A stretch of 64,000 nucleotides of DNA from Mycolicibacterium sp. BiH015 (GTDB lineage: Bacteria; Actinomycetota; Actinomycetes; Mycobacteriales; Mycobacteriaceae), in the NCBI RefSeq assembly GCF_027706845.1, contig NZ_JAQGCZ010000005.1, positions 372,001 to 436,000 on the forward strand. The letters are read 5' to 3'. The notes beneath the pieces are model-generated. The model saw only the letters and a program-made list of their open reading frames with translations, was not told where the DNA came from and searched no databases. Position 1 is the stretch's first letter. Each line of letters begins with the position of its first letter. A program made the translations under genes and the position numbers. Shown here in pieces: positions 9,351 through 17,586 of this stretch.

Positions 9351-9658
9351 GTGAAGCGGCGGACGCGGAAGCCGGGGAGCACGGCTACTCCGCGCAGAAG
9401 GACAACTACGCCAAGCGCCTGCGCCGCATCGAGGGTCAGGTGCGCGGCATCGCCAAGATGATCGACGAGGACAAGTACTGCATCGACGTCCTCACCCAGA
9501 TCAGCGCCGTCAACAGCGCGCTGCAGTCGGTCGCGCTCGGGCTCCTCGACGAGCACCTCGGTCACTGCGTGACGCACGCCGTCGCCGCGGGTGGCTCCGA
9601 GGCCGACGCCAAGCTCGCCGAGGCGTCGGCCGCGATCGCCCGTCTGGTCCGTTCCTGA
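9347..9658 (+). CDS. ricR: Copper-sensing repressor RicR (CsoR family)
   Basis: 103 aa from the GTG at 9347, which overlaps the DUF305 stop by 4 nt (translational coupling). All-helical CsoR/DUF156 fold with KRLRRIEGQVRGI at the DNA-binding start. The Cu(I) ligands C45, H70 and C74 show the C-x24-H-x3-C spacing of CsoR. Family members release DNA when they bind Cu(I). The operator in front of the operon indicates autoregulation. It corresponds to Rv0190. Confidence 0.93.
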   Translation: MSEAADAEAGEHGYSAQKDNYAKRLRRIEGQVRGIAKMIDEDKYCIDVLTQISAVNSALQSVALGLLDEHLGHCVTHAVAAGGSEADAKLAEASAAIARLVRS

Positions 9659-9673
9659 AACAGTTCGAACGGG

Positions 9674-10324
9674 TCAGCCGACGGCGCTGATCGTCGCGTC
9701 GCAGATCGGCAGGTACACCTCGAGCACCCGCTGTTGGGTGTTGTCCGGCGGTGTGACAGCCAACGTGCCTGTGCGCCCGCACTTTTCGCCGGTGGTGCTG
9801 TCGATGGTGGAGGACTGCACGTCCGCGCCGGCGGCGTCGCCAGGCTGCAGCGTCAGGCGCGGTGCGGCGTTGGCAGGCCGCTTGGCCACGTGCACCAGCA
9901 CGGTGCCGGGCCCGCCGAGCAGGTCCGCCGTCGGGTAGCTCACCAGACCGCACACCTGCGACGAGGTGTTGGTGAACGAGATGGCGACGCGACGTAGCGT
10001 GTCGACCTCTTCGACAGGGCCCGCGCTGACGGCGAGCGCGGCATCCGAGCACGGCGGAATCACGCCGGGCTCAGCCACCACGGTGGGCGCTGGGGTGGGT
10101 GCCGGGGCGGCCGTCGGTGTCTCGGACGGGGCGGGCGCCTGGGTGGCTGAGACCGTAGGCGCCGGCGGCGTCGCGGAGGGCGACGGCGCCGCGCTCGTCG
10201 ACGGGGTCACGGTGACGGTCGTGGCCGGGGGATCGGCGGGGTCCTGCGAGCATCCCGCGAGCAGTAAGGCCGCGAGCGCCGGCACGGAGAGTTTCACGAG
10301 CCCCGCAGCGGAGCGTCCGAGCAT
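9674..10324 (-). CDS. DUF4232 lipoprotein
   Basis: 216 aa from the ATG at 10324, which has GGAAGG upstream. Lipobox LLAGC with C25, then a Pro/Ala/Thr-rich linker of about 65 residues, and a C-terminal DUF4232-like domain with four cysteines (IPPCSD, SSQVCG, GEKCGR, LPICDA). Common in actinobacteria as an envelope lipoprotein; role unknown. It converges on ricR with a 15-bp gap. Confidence 0.75.
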   Translation of the reverse strand: MLGRSAAGLVKLSVPALAALLLAGCSQDPADPPATTVTVTPSTSAAPSPSATPPAPTVSATQAPAPSETPTAAPAPTPAPTVVAEPGVIPPCSDAALAVSAGPVEEVDTLRRVAISFTNTSSQVCGLVSYPTADLLGGPGTVLVHVAKRPANAAPRLTLQPGDAAGADVQSSTIDSTTGEKCGRTGTLAVTPPDNTQQRVLEVYLPICDATISAVG

Positions 10325-10469
10325 GGGTATTCCTTCCAGGTTGGTTCCCGACCGCACAAGTTGACGTGGTCGGGGTGTCTACCGATCTCAAGTTCTGAGA
10401 AGGACGCGTCGCCGGGGCAAGTCTGGGTACCTGTCGGACACCAGGCCAGTCGCCGAAGGAAGCCCCCGA

Positions 10470-11555
10470 TTGCTGCATGTCGCGCTCATCGCCCACAACC
10501 ACTTTCCGATCCGGGAGCCGTTCGCGGGAGGTATCGAGGCGCATGTCTGGCATCTTGCCCGCGCGCTCCTCGACGACGGCCATGCCGTCACGCTGTTCGC
10601 GGCGGCCGGCTCCGACCTCGATCTGGAACATCGCGACCTGACCGTCCGCACGCTGCCGCGGACCGCGGCCGCCGCTGCCCGGTGTCCGTTGCCCGGTGCC
10701 GTCAAGGACTCTCACCACCGCGCCTTCGCGCGCCTGATGGTCGAACTCGCCGAACCGGAACACGGATTCGACGTCGTCCACAACCACAGCCTCAACTATG
10801 TGCCGGTGCGGGCGGCACCGCACCTGCGGACACCGATGCTCACGACACTGCACACGCCGCCGTTCCCGATGCTCGAAGCGGCGGTCGGCGCGGTCGCCCG
10901 GGCGGGTGTGTGGTTCGCCGCGGTGAGCCGGCAGTCCGCCGCGGCATGGGATCACGTCGGCATCGAGCGAATGGCGGTAGTGCCCAACGGTGTCGACATG
11001 TCGCGCTGGCCTCTCGGTCCGGGCGGTGACTACCTCGTGTGGTCGGGCCGGATGGTTTCGGAGAAGGGGCCGCATCTCGCTGTCGAGGCCGCGTTGCGGT
11101 CCGGGCGGCGGCTCGTGCTGGCCGGTCCCGTCGGTGACCGCGACTACTTCGCGCACTGCATCGAGCCGCTGCTGGGCGAACGCGTGCACTATGCGGGCCA
11201 TCTCGGTCAGCGGGACCTCGCCTCGCTCGTGGGTGGGGCGGCGGCAACGCTTGTCACCCCCGTCTGGGAGGAGCCCTACGGACAGGTCGTCGTGGAGTCG
11301 ATGGCGTGCGGGACGCCGGTGGTGGCGTTCGCCGGCGGCGGCATTCCCGAACTCGTCGACGAGCGTGGCGGCCGCCTGGTGCCGTGGCGGGATGTCGACG
11401 CGCTCGTGGCCGCCATCCCCGATGCGGTGCAGCTGCCCCGCGCGCAGGTACGCCAAGCCGCCGTCGCACGGCACGGTCTGTCCCGGATGGTCGCCGACTA
11501 CGTCGGGCTGTACCGGCGTCTCATCGTCGAGTCGGCGCTGCGACGGACTGCCTGA
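10470..11555 (+). CDS. GT4-family glycosyltransferase
   Basis: 361 aa from a TTG start at 10470 with a GAAGGAAG ribosome site. GT-B fold: the N-terminal half has AGGIEAHVWHLARAL near residue 20, the donor-binding half has SGRMVSEKGPHLAVEA, and EEPYGQVVVESMACGTPVV gives the E-x7-E motif of GT4 retaining enzymes. It probably transfers a hexose from a nucleotide sugar. The acceptor is unknown and no sugar gene neighbours help. Confidence 0.85.
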   Translation: MLHVALIAHNHFPIREPFAGGIEAHVWHLARALLDDGHAVTLFAAAGSDLDLEHRDLTVRTLPRTAAAAARCPLPGAVKDSHHRAFARLMVELAEPEHGFDVVHNHSLNYVPVRAAPHLRTPMLTTLHTPPFPMLEAAVGAVARAGVWFAAVSRQSAAAWDHVGIERMAVVPNGVDMSRWPLGPGGDYLVWSGRMVSEKGPHLAVEAALRSGRRLVLAGPVGDRDYFAHCIEPLLGERVHYAGHLGQRDLASLVGGAAATLVTPVWEEPYGQVVVESMACGTPVVAFAGGGIPELVDERGGRLVPWRDVDALVAAIPDAVQLPRAQVRQAAVARHGLSRMVADYVGLYRRLIVESALRRTA

Positions 11556-11597
11556 TCGACGTCCACGTCCTCGACTCCGCCCTTGTTAGCGTGGTTC

Positions 11598-12020
11598 ATG
11601 CCACGCAAACTCAGTGAGGAACAGATCGAGACGCTTCTCGACGAGCGGCCGGGCTGGGCCATATTGACCACGATCGACCGAGATGGGTTCCCCCACACCG
11701 TGCCCCTCGGTTATTTCCGATCGGGCCGCGACATCGTCATGGGCGTCCGAGACGGTACTCACAAAGTCGCGAACATCGAGTCCAACTCGAAGGCGAGTGT
11801 CATGGTCGAAGCCGGCTCCACGATGGCGGACATCCGGGGAGTGATGGTGCAGGGTCACGCCCGCATCGTTCGCGAACCGAGTGAAACCCTGCAGCTTGCC
11901 CGCGAGGGAGCTCGTTCCAGGGGTGTGGCCGAATCCGAATGGCCCACCGAACCCAGACCGGGCGTTGTCTACATCTGCGTGACACCTGTGCGGACCCGGT
12001 CCTGGGACTACTCGGGCTAG
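11598..12020 (+). CDS. Pyridoxamine-5'-phosphate-oxidase-like (FMN/F420) protein
   Basis: 140 aa from the ATG at 11598. Split-barrel flavin-fold protein: GWAILTTIDRDGFPHTVPLG near residue 20 and GRDIVMGVR are typical of the PPOX/F420-dependent oxidoreductase superfamily. WDYSG at the C-terminus fits the cofactor edge. Mycobacteria carry many of these, using F420 or FMN; the substrate is unknown. An upstream in-frame TTG would add five residues and is less likely. Confidence 0.75.
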   Translation: MPRKLSEEQIETLLDERPGWAILTTIDRDGFPHTVPLGYFRSGRDIVMGVRDGTHKVANIESNSKASVMVEAGSTMADIRGVMVQGHARIVREPSETLQLAREGARSRGVAESEWPTEPRPGVVYICVTPVRTRSWDYSG

Positions 12021-12041
12021 GCGACGTCCGGCGTAGGCGGT

Positions 12042-12338
12042 TCAGGCGAGCGCGTCGTCGATGCGCTGCACCTTTGCAGTGAGCTGCCCGGTGAAGCCCG
12101 GCCGGATGTCGGCCTTGAGCACCAGGCTGACCCGGGGAGAGGCGGCGGCCACCGCGTCGACGGCCTGCTTCACCACCGCCATGACCTCGTCCCATTCGCC
12201 TTCGATGTTGGTGAACATCGCATTGGTCTCGTTGGGCAGGCCCGACGCGCGCACGACCCGGACGGCTTCGGCGACGGCGTCACCGACCCCGCCGGTCTCA
12301 TCTGCGCCGGATGGACTGATGCTGAACGCGACGATCAT
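12042..12338 (-). CDS. MTH1187/YkoF-like thiamine-binding family protein
   Basis: 98 aa beginning [11 protein letters not shown]. Ferredoxin-like fold family (DUF77): conserved [18 protein letters not shown] and [15 protein letters not shown] segments. Members bind thiamine or its precursor. Orthologues sit in many actinobacteria as single genes. Divergent from the L,D-transpeptidase gene. Confidence 0.75.
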   Translation of the reverse strand: MIVAFSISPSGADETGGVGDAVAEAVRVVRASGLPNETNAMFTNIEGEWDEVMAVVKQAVDAVAAASPRVSLVLKADIRPGFTGQLTAKVQRIDDALA

Positions 12339-12517
12339 GCGTCCAGTCTCACCTTCTGCGGTGGCCTGCGTAACGCCAGAGCCCCCGAAGACGATGATCT
12401 TTGCAGGTCAAGGCCCTCGGTACAGAGGGCGCCGGGGTCCGGCGGATGCATTCGCCAGCACGAACGATCTTGGTGCTGTGCCACACTGGGGTCAGTCGCT
12501 GGACTGGAGGTAGACGC

Positions 12518-13528
12518 ATGCGGCAGCGAAACAGGAGACGGCTCATCGCCTTGCTGATGACGGCGGGCGTGGTCGCGGGCCTTACGATCGGCGCGCCCTC
12601 GGCGCTCGCGCAGCCCGCGCCGGCCCCGGCTCCGGCCCCCGTTCCCGCTCCGGCGCCGCCGCCGGCGAACCCGTTCGTCTTCCCGAACCCGTTCGCACCC
12701 CCGGCCCCGGTGGTGCCGACGGCCAACGATCCGTTCCCGACGATCCCCGGCCAGCCGATGGCGATCCCGGAAGGCACCCCCGCCGGGCAGAACCCGACCC
12801 CGTTCGTCGGTCAGCCGCCGTTCGTGCCGCCGTCGTTCAACCCGACCAACGGGTCGATCGTCGGCGCCGCCAAGCCGATCTACATCAACTTCCAGCGCCC
12901 GATCGCCAACCGGCAGATGGCCGAGGACGCGATCCACATCTCGTCCGTCCCGCCGGTGCCGGGCCGCTTCTACTGGACCAGTGACACCCAGGTGCGCTGG
13001 CGCCCGCAGGACTTCTGGCCGGCAGGCACCGTCGTCAACATCGACGCCGCGGGCACCAAGTCCAGCTTCAGCGTGCCCGAACAACTTGTCGCGACCATCG
13101 ACAACGACACCAAGCAGATGGAGGTCATGCGCGACGGTGTCCTGGAGAAGACGTTCCCTGTCTCGATGGGCAAGCCCGGCTACGACACCAAGAACGGCAC
13201 CTACTACGTGCTGGAGAAGTTCGACACCATCGTCATGGATTCCTCGACCTACGGTGTGCCGGTCGACGACCCGTCCGGCGAGGGCTACAAGCTGAAGGTC
13301 AAGGATGCCGTCCGCATCGACAACAGCGGCATCTTCGTCCACGGCGCGCCGTGGTCGGAGGGCTCCCAGGGCTACGAGAACGTCAGCCACGGCTGCATCA
13401 ACCTGAGCGCCGAGGACGCTGCCTGGTTCCGGCAGAACTTCGGCAGCGGTGACGCGGTGGTCATCAAGAACACCGACGGCGGCATCTACAACCAGCCCGA
13501 CGGTGCCTCCGACTGGCAGATGTTCTGA
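12518..13528 (+). CDS. L,D-transpeptidase (LdtMt4-like)
   Basis: 336 aa from the ATG at 12518 (GGAGG eight bases before). A signal peptide or anchor (residues 7-30) leads to a Pro/Ala-rich linker (30-95), an Ig-like region and the YkuD catalytic domain. The active-site motif SHGCINLS places catalytic Cys at 293, with IFVHGAPW before it. The enzyme makes 3-3 (mDap-mDap) cross-links in peptidoglycan outside the membrane. Position and domain plan match Rv0192 (Ldt4). Longer upstream open frame to 12401 is rejected because it would bury the signal sequence. Confidence 0.9.
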   Translation: MRQRNRRRLIALLMTAGVVAGLTIGAPSALAQPAPAPAPAPVPAPAPPPANPFVFPNPFAPPAPVVPTANDPFPTIPGQPMAIPEGTPAGQNPTPFVGQPPFVPPSFNPTNGSIVGAAKPIYINFQRPIANRQMAEDAIHISSVPPVPGRFYWTSDTQVRWRPQDFWPAGTVVNIDAAGTKSSFSVPEQLVATIDNDTKQMEVMRDGVLEKTFPVSMGKPGYDTKNGTYYVLEKFDTIVMDSSTYGVPVDDPSGEGYKLKVKDAVRIDNSGIFVHGAPWSEGSQGYENVSHGCINLSAEDAAWFRQNFGSGDAVVIKNTDGGIYNQPDGASDWQMF

Positions 13529-13590
13529 CGGGGTAATCCTTTCGCGCCGCGCGGCGCGCCTCCCGTGCCACGATGGCACCGAGAGGGGCG

Positions 13591-14526
13591 ATGACGGGCG
13601 ACGACAAGGCAGTGGGACGCACGATCGCGGTGATCGTGCTGCTGACACTGGCCACCATCGCGCTGCGCGGTTATCTCCCCGGCGCGCAGCGTCCGCCCGA
13701 TGCTGCCGACCTCGGAACCGGCTCCGGGAGCGTCGTCGCAGTCGTCGTCATGCTGGCCGTGTCGATCGCCGTCATCGCGATCTCGATTCTGTCGCAGGCG
13801 CTTCGGCGCCCGGCCCGGCCCGGTCCGGGCGAACCTCAACGCCAGTGGCGCGGCACGGGTGGCCGGCTGCCCTGGCGGTCGCTGGCGATCGCCACGATCG
13901 TGCTGCTCGCGTGGTCGGTGCTGTTGCTTCTGCTGATGCGGTGGGTAACGCCTCCCGCCTTCGATGACGCTCCCGGCGCCGACGCCGGGGCACCCGCGCC
14001 GCAGCTATCGGACGACGGCGGCGGCGAGCAGCGGCCACGTCCGGTGGATGACGGCGGCAATGTGTTCGCGATCCTCGCGACGGCGACGATCATGTTGGTG
14101 CTGCTGTCGATCGCCGCGACGGTGTTCGGCCGCCGACGCCCTATCGGCTCGGCACCGCCCGTTGCCTCCGCCGCACCGGCGCTGCCCTCGGCCGCCGAAG
14201 CCGACCTCGCCCGCGCCGCCGAACTCGGTCTGGCCGAGATGGACGACCCCGACCGCGATCCGCGTGAGGCGATCATCGCGTGCTATCTGGCGATGGAGCG
14301 CGAACTGGAGAAGTCCCCGGGTACCACGCCGCAAGCTTCCGACACCCCGTCGGAGGTGCTGGCCCGCGCCATCGAACGGCACGCGCTGCAGGCCGGCAGC
14401 GCCACCGAACTGGTCGACCTGTTCGAAGAGGCCCGGTTCAGCCCCCACGTGATGAACGAATCGCATCGCGCCGACGCGGTGCGCGCTCTGCGCGCCGTGC
14501 AACACGAACTGCAGGCAGTGCCATGA
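13591..14526 (+). CDS. DUF4129 membrane protein
   Basis: 311 aa from the ATG at 13591 with GAGAGGGG before it. Four hydrophobic segments (about residues 10-25, 45-70, 95-115 and 165-185), then a cytoplasmic DUF4129 domain with DPREAIIACYLAMERELE and PSEVLARAI, ending in ARFSPHVMNE. First of five genes whose starts each overlap the previous stop by 4 nt. DUF4129 proteins regularly accompany MoxR and DUF58 genes. Confidence 0.85.
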   Translation: MTGDDKAVGRTIAVIVLLTLATIALRGYLPGAQRPPDAADLGTGSGSVVAVVVMLAVSIAVIAISILSQALRRPARPGPGEPQRQWRGTGGRLPWRSLAIATIVLLAWSVLLLLLMRWVTPPAFDDAPGADAGAPAPQLSDDGGGEQRPRPVDDGGNVFAILATATIMLVLLSIAATVFGRRRPIGSAPPVASAAPALPSAAEADLARAAELGLAEMDDPDRDPREAIIACYLAMERELEKSPGTTPQASDTPSEVLARAIERHALQAGSATELVDLFEEARFSPHVMNESHRADAVRALRAVQHELQAVP

Positions 14527-15005
14527 CGAAAGTGATTGCCGCAGGCGTAGTCCTGATCGTCGGTGTGCAGGCGTTCGCGTTCACACAACTGGAGCGCGAA
14601 GTCGTCGTCGCCGTCACCGGCGGCGCACTGGCGTGCGTGCTGATCGCGGTCCTGGCGCGGATGGACCGCGACGCGGTGGTGGAGGAGGACGCCGTCGCCG
14701 ACGACGCCGCAGCCGCGGTGCGCCGCTGGCTGTCCCGCACCGAAACACTGATCTCATGGTCGGAATCCACCCGTGCGGACTGGGACCGCCGGCTGCGCCC
14801 GATGCTGGCGCGTCAGTTCGAGCTCGCCGCCGGACGGCGTAAAGGGAAGGACGCCAGGTCCTTCGAGGCCACCGGCCGGATGGTGTTCGGCGACGAGCTG
14901 TGGCAGTGGGTGGACCCGGACAACATCGCCCGCTCCGGCGGACAGGAACCTGGGCCCGGTCGCCGCACACTCGACGACATCCTCGCGCGGCTGGAGCGGC
15001 TGTGA
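14523..15005 (+). CDS. Membrane protein of MoxR operon
   Basis: 160 aa. ATG overlaps the DUF4129 stop (ATGA). Two membrane helices at residues 2-20 and 28-46, then a charged cytoplasmic part with RRWLSRTETLISWSEST and a C-terminal TLDDILARLERL helix. No known catalytic motif. Position between DUF4129 and MoxR suggests a structural part of the same membrane complex. Confidence 0.7.
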   Translation: MTKVIAAGVVLIVGVQAFAFTQLEREVVVAVTGGALACVLIAVLARMDRDAVVEEDAVADDAAAAVRRWLSRTETLISWSESTRADWDRRLRPMLARQFELAAGRRKGKDARSFEATGRMVFGDELWQWVDPDNIARSGGQEPGPGRRTLDDILARLERL

Positions 15006-15955
15006 GCACACCTGCGGTCACCACCGCGCGCTGCGAATCGGTGCTCGACGAGATCGGCAGGGCCGTCGTCGGCAAGCGCGGCGCGCTCAACCTGATCCTG
15101 ATGACGGTGCTGGCGCGCGGCCACGTGCTGGTCGAGGATCTTCCCGGTCTCGGGAAGACGTTGATAGCCAAGTCTTTTGCCGCAGCGCTCGGCCTGGAGT
15201 TCACCCGGGTCCAGTTCACCCCCGACCTGCTGCCCGCCGACCTGCTCGGGTCGACGATCTACGACATGCAGTCGGGGCGCTTCGAGTTCCGGCGCGGACC
15301 CGTGTTCACCAACCTGCTGCTCGGCGACGAGATCAACCGCACCCCGCCGAAGACGCAGGCCGCGCTGCTGGAGGCGATGGCCGAACGGCAGGTCAGCGTC
15401 GACGGCGTCACCCACCGGTTGCCCGAGCCGTTTCTCGTTCTGGCAACCGACAATCCGATCGAGTACGAGGGCACCTACCCGCTGCCCGAGGCGCAGCTCG
15501 ACCGGTTCGCGATCCGGCTTGAGCTGAAGTATCTGTCCGAACCCGAAGAAGCCGTGATGCTGCGGCGGAGGCTCGACCGCGGCTCGGCCCCGGTGACGGT
15601 GCGCCAGGTCGTCGACGCGACCGACCTGCTGCACATGCAGGAGTCGGTGGAGCAGGTGAGCGTGCACGACGATGTTGTGCAGTACGTGGTCTCGCTGGCG
15701 GCAGCGAGCAGGCAGCACCCGCAGGTCGCGGTCGGTGCGAGTCCCCGCGCCGAACTCGACCTCGTCCAGCTCGCGCGGGCGCGTGCACTGCTGCTCGGCC
15801 GCGACTATGTGATCCCCGAAGACGTCAAAGCCCTTGCCGTACCGACGATGGCGCACCGCATCAGCCTCCGACCGGAGATGTGGGTGCGCAAGGTCCAGGG
15901 TGCCGACGTCGTCGAGGAACTGCTGCGGCGCACACCGGTGCCCAGGGCCCGGTGA
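15002..15955 (+). CDS. MoxR family AAA+ ATPase
   Basis: 317 aa from GTG at 15002 (GTGA overlap). Walker A is EDLPGLGKT near residue 45, Walker B LLLGDEINRTPPKTQAALLE near 105, sensor LATDNPIEYEGTYPLPEAQLDRF near 145. MoxR ATPases act as chaperone-like factors that often activate partners with a von Willebrand-type domain; DUF58 next door is such a partner. Start fixed by the overlap. Confidence 0.9.
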   Translation: MSTPAVTTARCESVLDEIGRAVVGKRGALNLILMTVLARGHVLVEDLPGLGKTLIAKSFAAALGLEFTRVQFTPDLLPADLLGSTIYDMQSGRFEFRRGPVFTNLLLGDEINRTPPKTQAALLEAMAERQVSVDGVTHRLPEPFLVLATDNPIEYEGTYPLPEAQLDRFAIRLELKYLSEPEEAVMLRRRLDRGSAPVTVRQVVDATDLLHMQESVEQVSVHDDVVQYVVSLAAASRQHPQVAVGASPRAELDLVQLARARALLLGRDYVIPEDVKALAVPTMAHRISLRPEMWVRKVQGADVVEELLRRTPVPRAR

Positions 15956-17169
15956 GCATGGCCGCTGTCGAGTTGCGGTGGCGTGCCTCGAATCTGGCGA
16001 AGTCGGTGGCGGCGTGTGCAGCCGTCGCCATCACCGCCGCGCTGGTGACGGGCAGGTGGGAGCTGGTCGCGTTCGCCGCCCCTCTGGTCGGCGTGCTGTG
16101 CTCGACCGGTTGGCAGCACCGGGTGCCGTCCGTCGTCGTCGACGGAAACCCGGCCTTTCAACGGTGTTTCGAGGACGAGCAGGCGCAGGTGAGCGTGACG
16201 GCGAGCGCCGACGACGGCACGCCCGTGTCATGGACATGCGCGGCGGTCCCTGGCATGGAGTTGCGCGACGACGCCGGAACCGTCACCGTGCGGGCCGTCC
16301 GCTGGGGGCGTTATCCGATCAGGGCGACCGTGCGGGTCAGCGGCAGGGGCGGACTGCTCGAAGGGACGGGCAGCGCCGACGCCGCGGAGGTCTGCGTCTT
16401 TCCCGTCGCACCGCCGCAATCCACCGGGATCCCGCGCACCGATCTGCTCGACCGGCTGGGCACGCACCTCACCCGGCACACCGGGCCCGGTGTCGAGTTC
16501 GCCGATATCCGGCCCTACGTCCCCGGCGACCAGCTGCGCACCGTCAACTGGTCCGTCAGCGCGCGACGCGGCGCGCTTCACGTGACCGAACGACTCACCG
16601 ACCGGGCCGCCGACGTCGTGGTCCTCGTCGACACCTATCCGCAACCGCCGGGTCCGGCCACCGCGGCGATCGAGCGGACGGCCAGAGGCGCGGCGCAGGT
16701 GGTCCAGAGCGCATTGCGCTACGGCGACCGGGCCGGGATCGTCGCCCTCGGCAGCCGCACCACCCGGTGGCTGGGCGCCGATATCGGCCAGCGGCAGTTC
16801 TACCGGGTGCTGGACACGATGCTCGGCGCGGCCGACACCCACGAGACCGCGACCGGCACCCTTGCGCCGCGCCCTGCCGTGCCGACCGGGGCCATCGTCA
16901 TCGCGTTCTCCACCATGCTCGACACCGAGTTCGCACTGGCGCTGATCGATCTGCGCAAGCGGGGGCACCCGGTGGTCGCGGTGGATGTCCTTGAGGGCAG
17001 CCCGGTCGAGGGCGACCACGACCCGCTGGTGCACCGCATGTGGTCGATGCAGCGATCCTTCATGTACCGCGACATGGCGACCGTCGGCGTCGACATCGTG
17101 GCCTGGCCGGGCGACGCCACCCTGGATCAGGCGATGGCGCTGGTACCCGTCCACAGGTCACGGCGATGA
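15952..17169 (+). CDS. DUF58 domain protein
   Basis: 405 aa from GTG at 15952 (GTGA overlap); an ATG at 15958 would remove two residues. Two N-terminal membrane helices (about 15-50), a beta-rich periplasmic-type region, then the DUF58 motif GVEFADIRPYVPGDQLRTVN near residue 183 and a vWA-like half with VVLVDTYPQPP. DUF58 proteins pair with MoxR ATPases. The job is unknown, with cell-envelope maturation suggested for several homologues. Confidence 0.87.
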   Translation: MSMAAVELRWRASNLAKSVAACAAVAITAALVTGRWELVAFAAPLVGVLCSTGWQHRVPSVVVDGNPAFQRCFEDEQAQVSVTASADDGTPVSWTCAAVPGMELRDDAGTVTVRAVRWGRYPIRATVRVSGRGGLLEGTGSADAAEVCVFPVAPPQSTGIPRTDLLDRLGTHLTRHTGPGVEFADIRPYVPGDQLRTVNWSVSARRGALHVTERLTDRAADVVVLVDTYPQPPGPATAAIERTARGAAQVVQSALRYGDRAGIVALGSRTTRWLGADIGQRQFYRVLDTMLGAADTHETATGTLAPRPAVPTGAIVIAFSTMLDTEFALALIDLRKRGHPVVAVDVLEGSPVEGDHDPLVHRMWSMQRSFMYRDMATVGVDIVAWPGDATLDQAMALVPVHRSRR

Positions 17170-17579
17170 CGGCAATCGTGCTGCCGCCGGCCTTCGGGTT
17201 CCTGATGGTCGGTGCCACGGCGTTCCGTGCCGACGGCCCCGCGCTTGTGGTCGCCGGTGTGGCGGTGCTGGCCGTGGTCGCGTCGGTGTGGCTGCGGCCC
17301 GCGGCCACCGTCGCGGTACTGCTCGCGGTCGCGACGGTGGTGCTGGCCGAATCGGCGCCTATGCACACGCTGCTCGCCGGCCTGGCCGCCGCGGTGTATC
17401 TCGTGCTACGCCACACCGATCCGACCGTGCCGACGATGACATTCGCCGTCGGCTTCGCGGTGGTGGTGGCCGTCGCGGTCGCGTTGCCCGTGCAGGCGCC
17501 GTGGCTGCCGCTGGCCGCCCCGCTGGCTCTGCTGGCCGGATACCTGCTGGCGTTGCGGCCGTTTCTGCGCTCGCGCTGA
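17166..17579 (+). CDS. Small polytopic membrane protein, last gene of MoxR operon
   Basis: 137 aa; ATG overlaps the DUF58 stop by 4 nt. About five closely packed hydrophobic segments with few charged residues. No recognisable motif. It ends 8 bp before the stop of the convergent PGRS-like gene B. Confidence 0.7.
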   Translation: MTAIVLPPAFGFLMVGATAFRADGPALVVAGVAVLAVVASVWLRPAATVAVLLAVATVVLAESAPMHTLLAGLAAAVYLVLRHTDPTVPTMTFAVGFAVVVAVAVALPVQAPWLPLAAPLALLAGYLLALRPFLRSR

Positions 17580-17586
17580 GCTCCGC

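Noticed and set aside
12401-12517. Extended start of the L,D-transpeptidase
   Set aside because: It would put 39 residues before the signal peptide; ATG at 12518 has a good GGAGG.
13544-13557. GCGCCGCGCGGCGC palindrome
   Set aside because: Pure GC alternation with no loop or T-tract; expected by chance in this composition.
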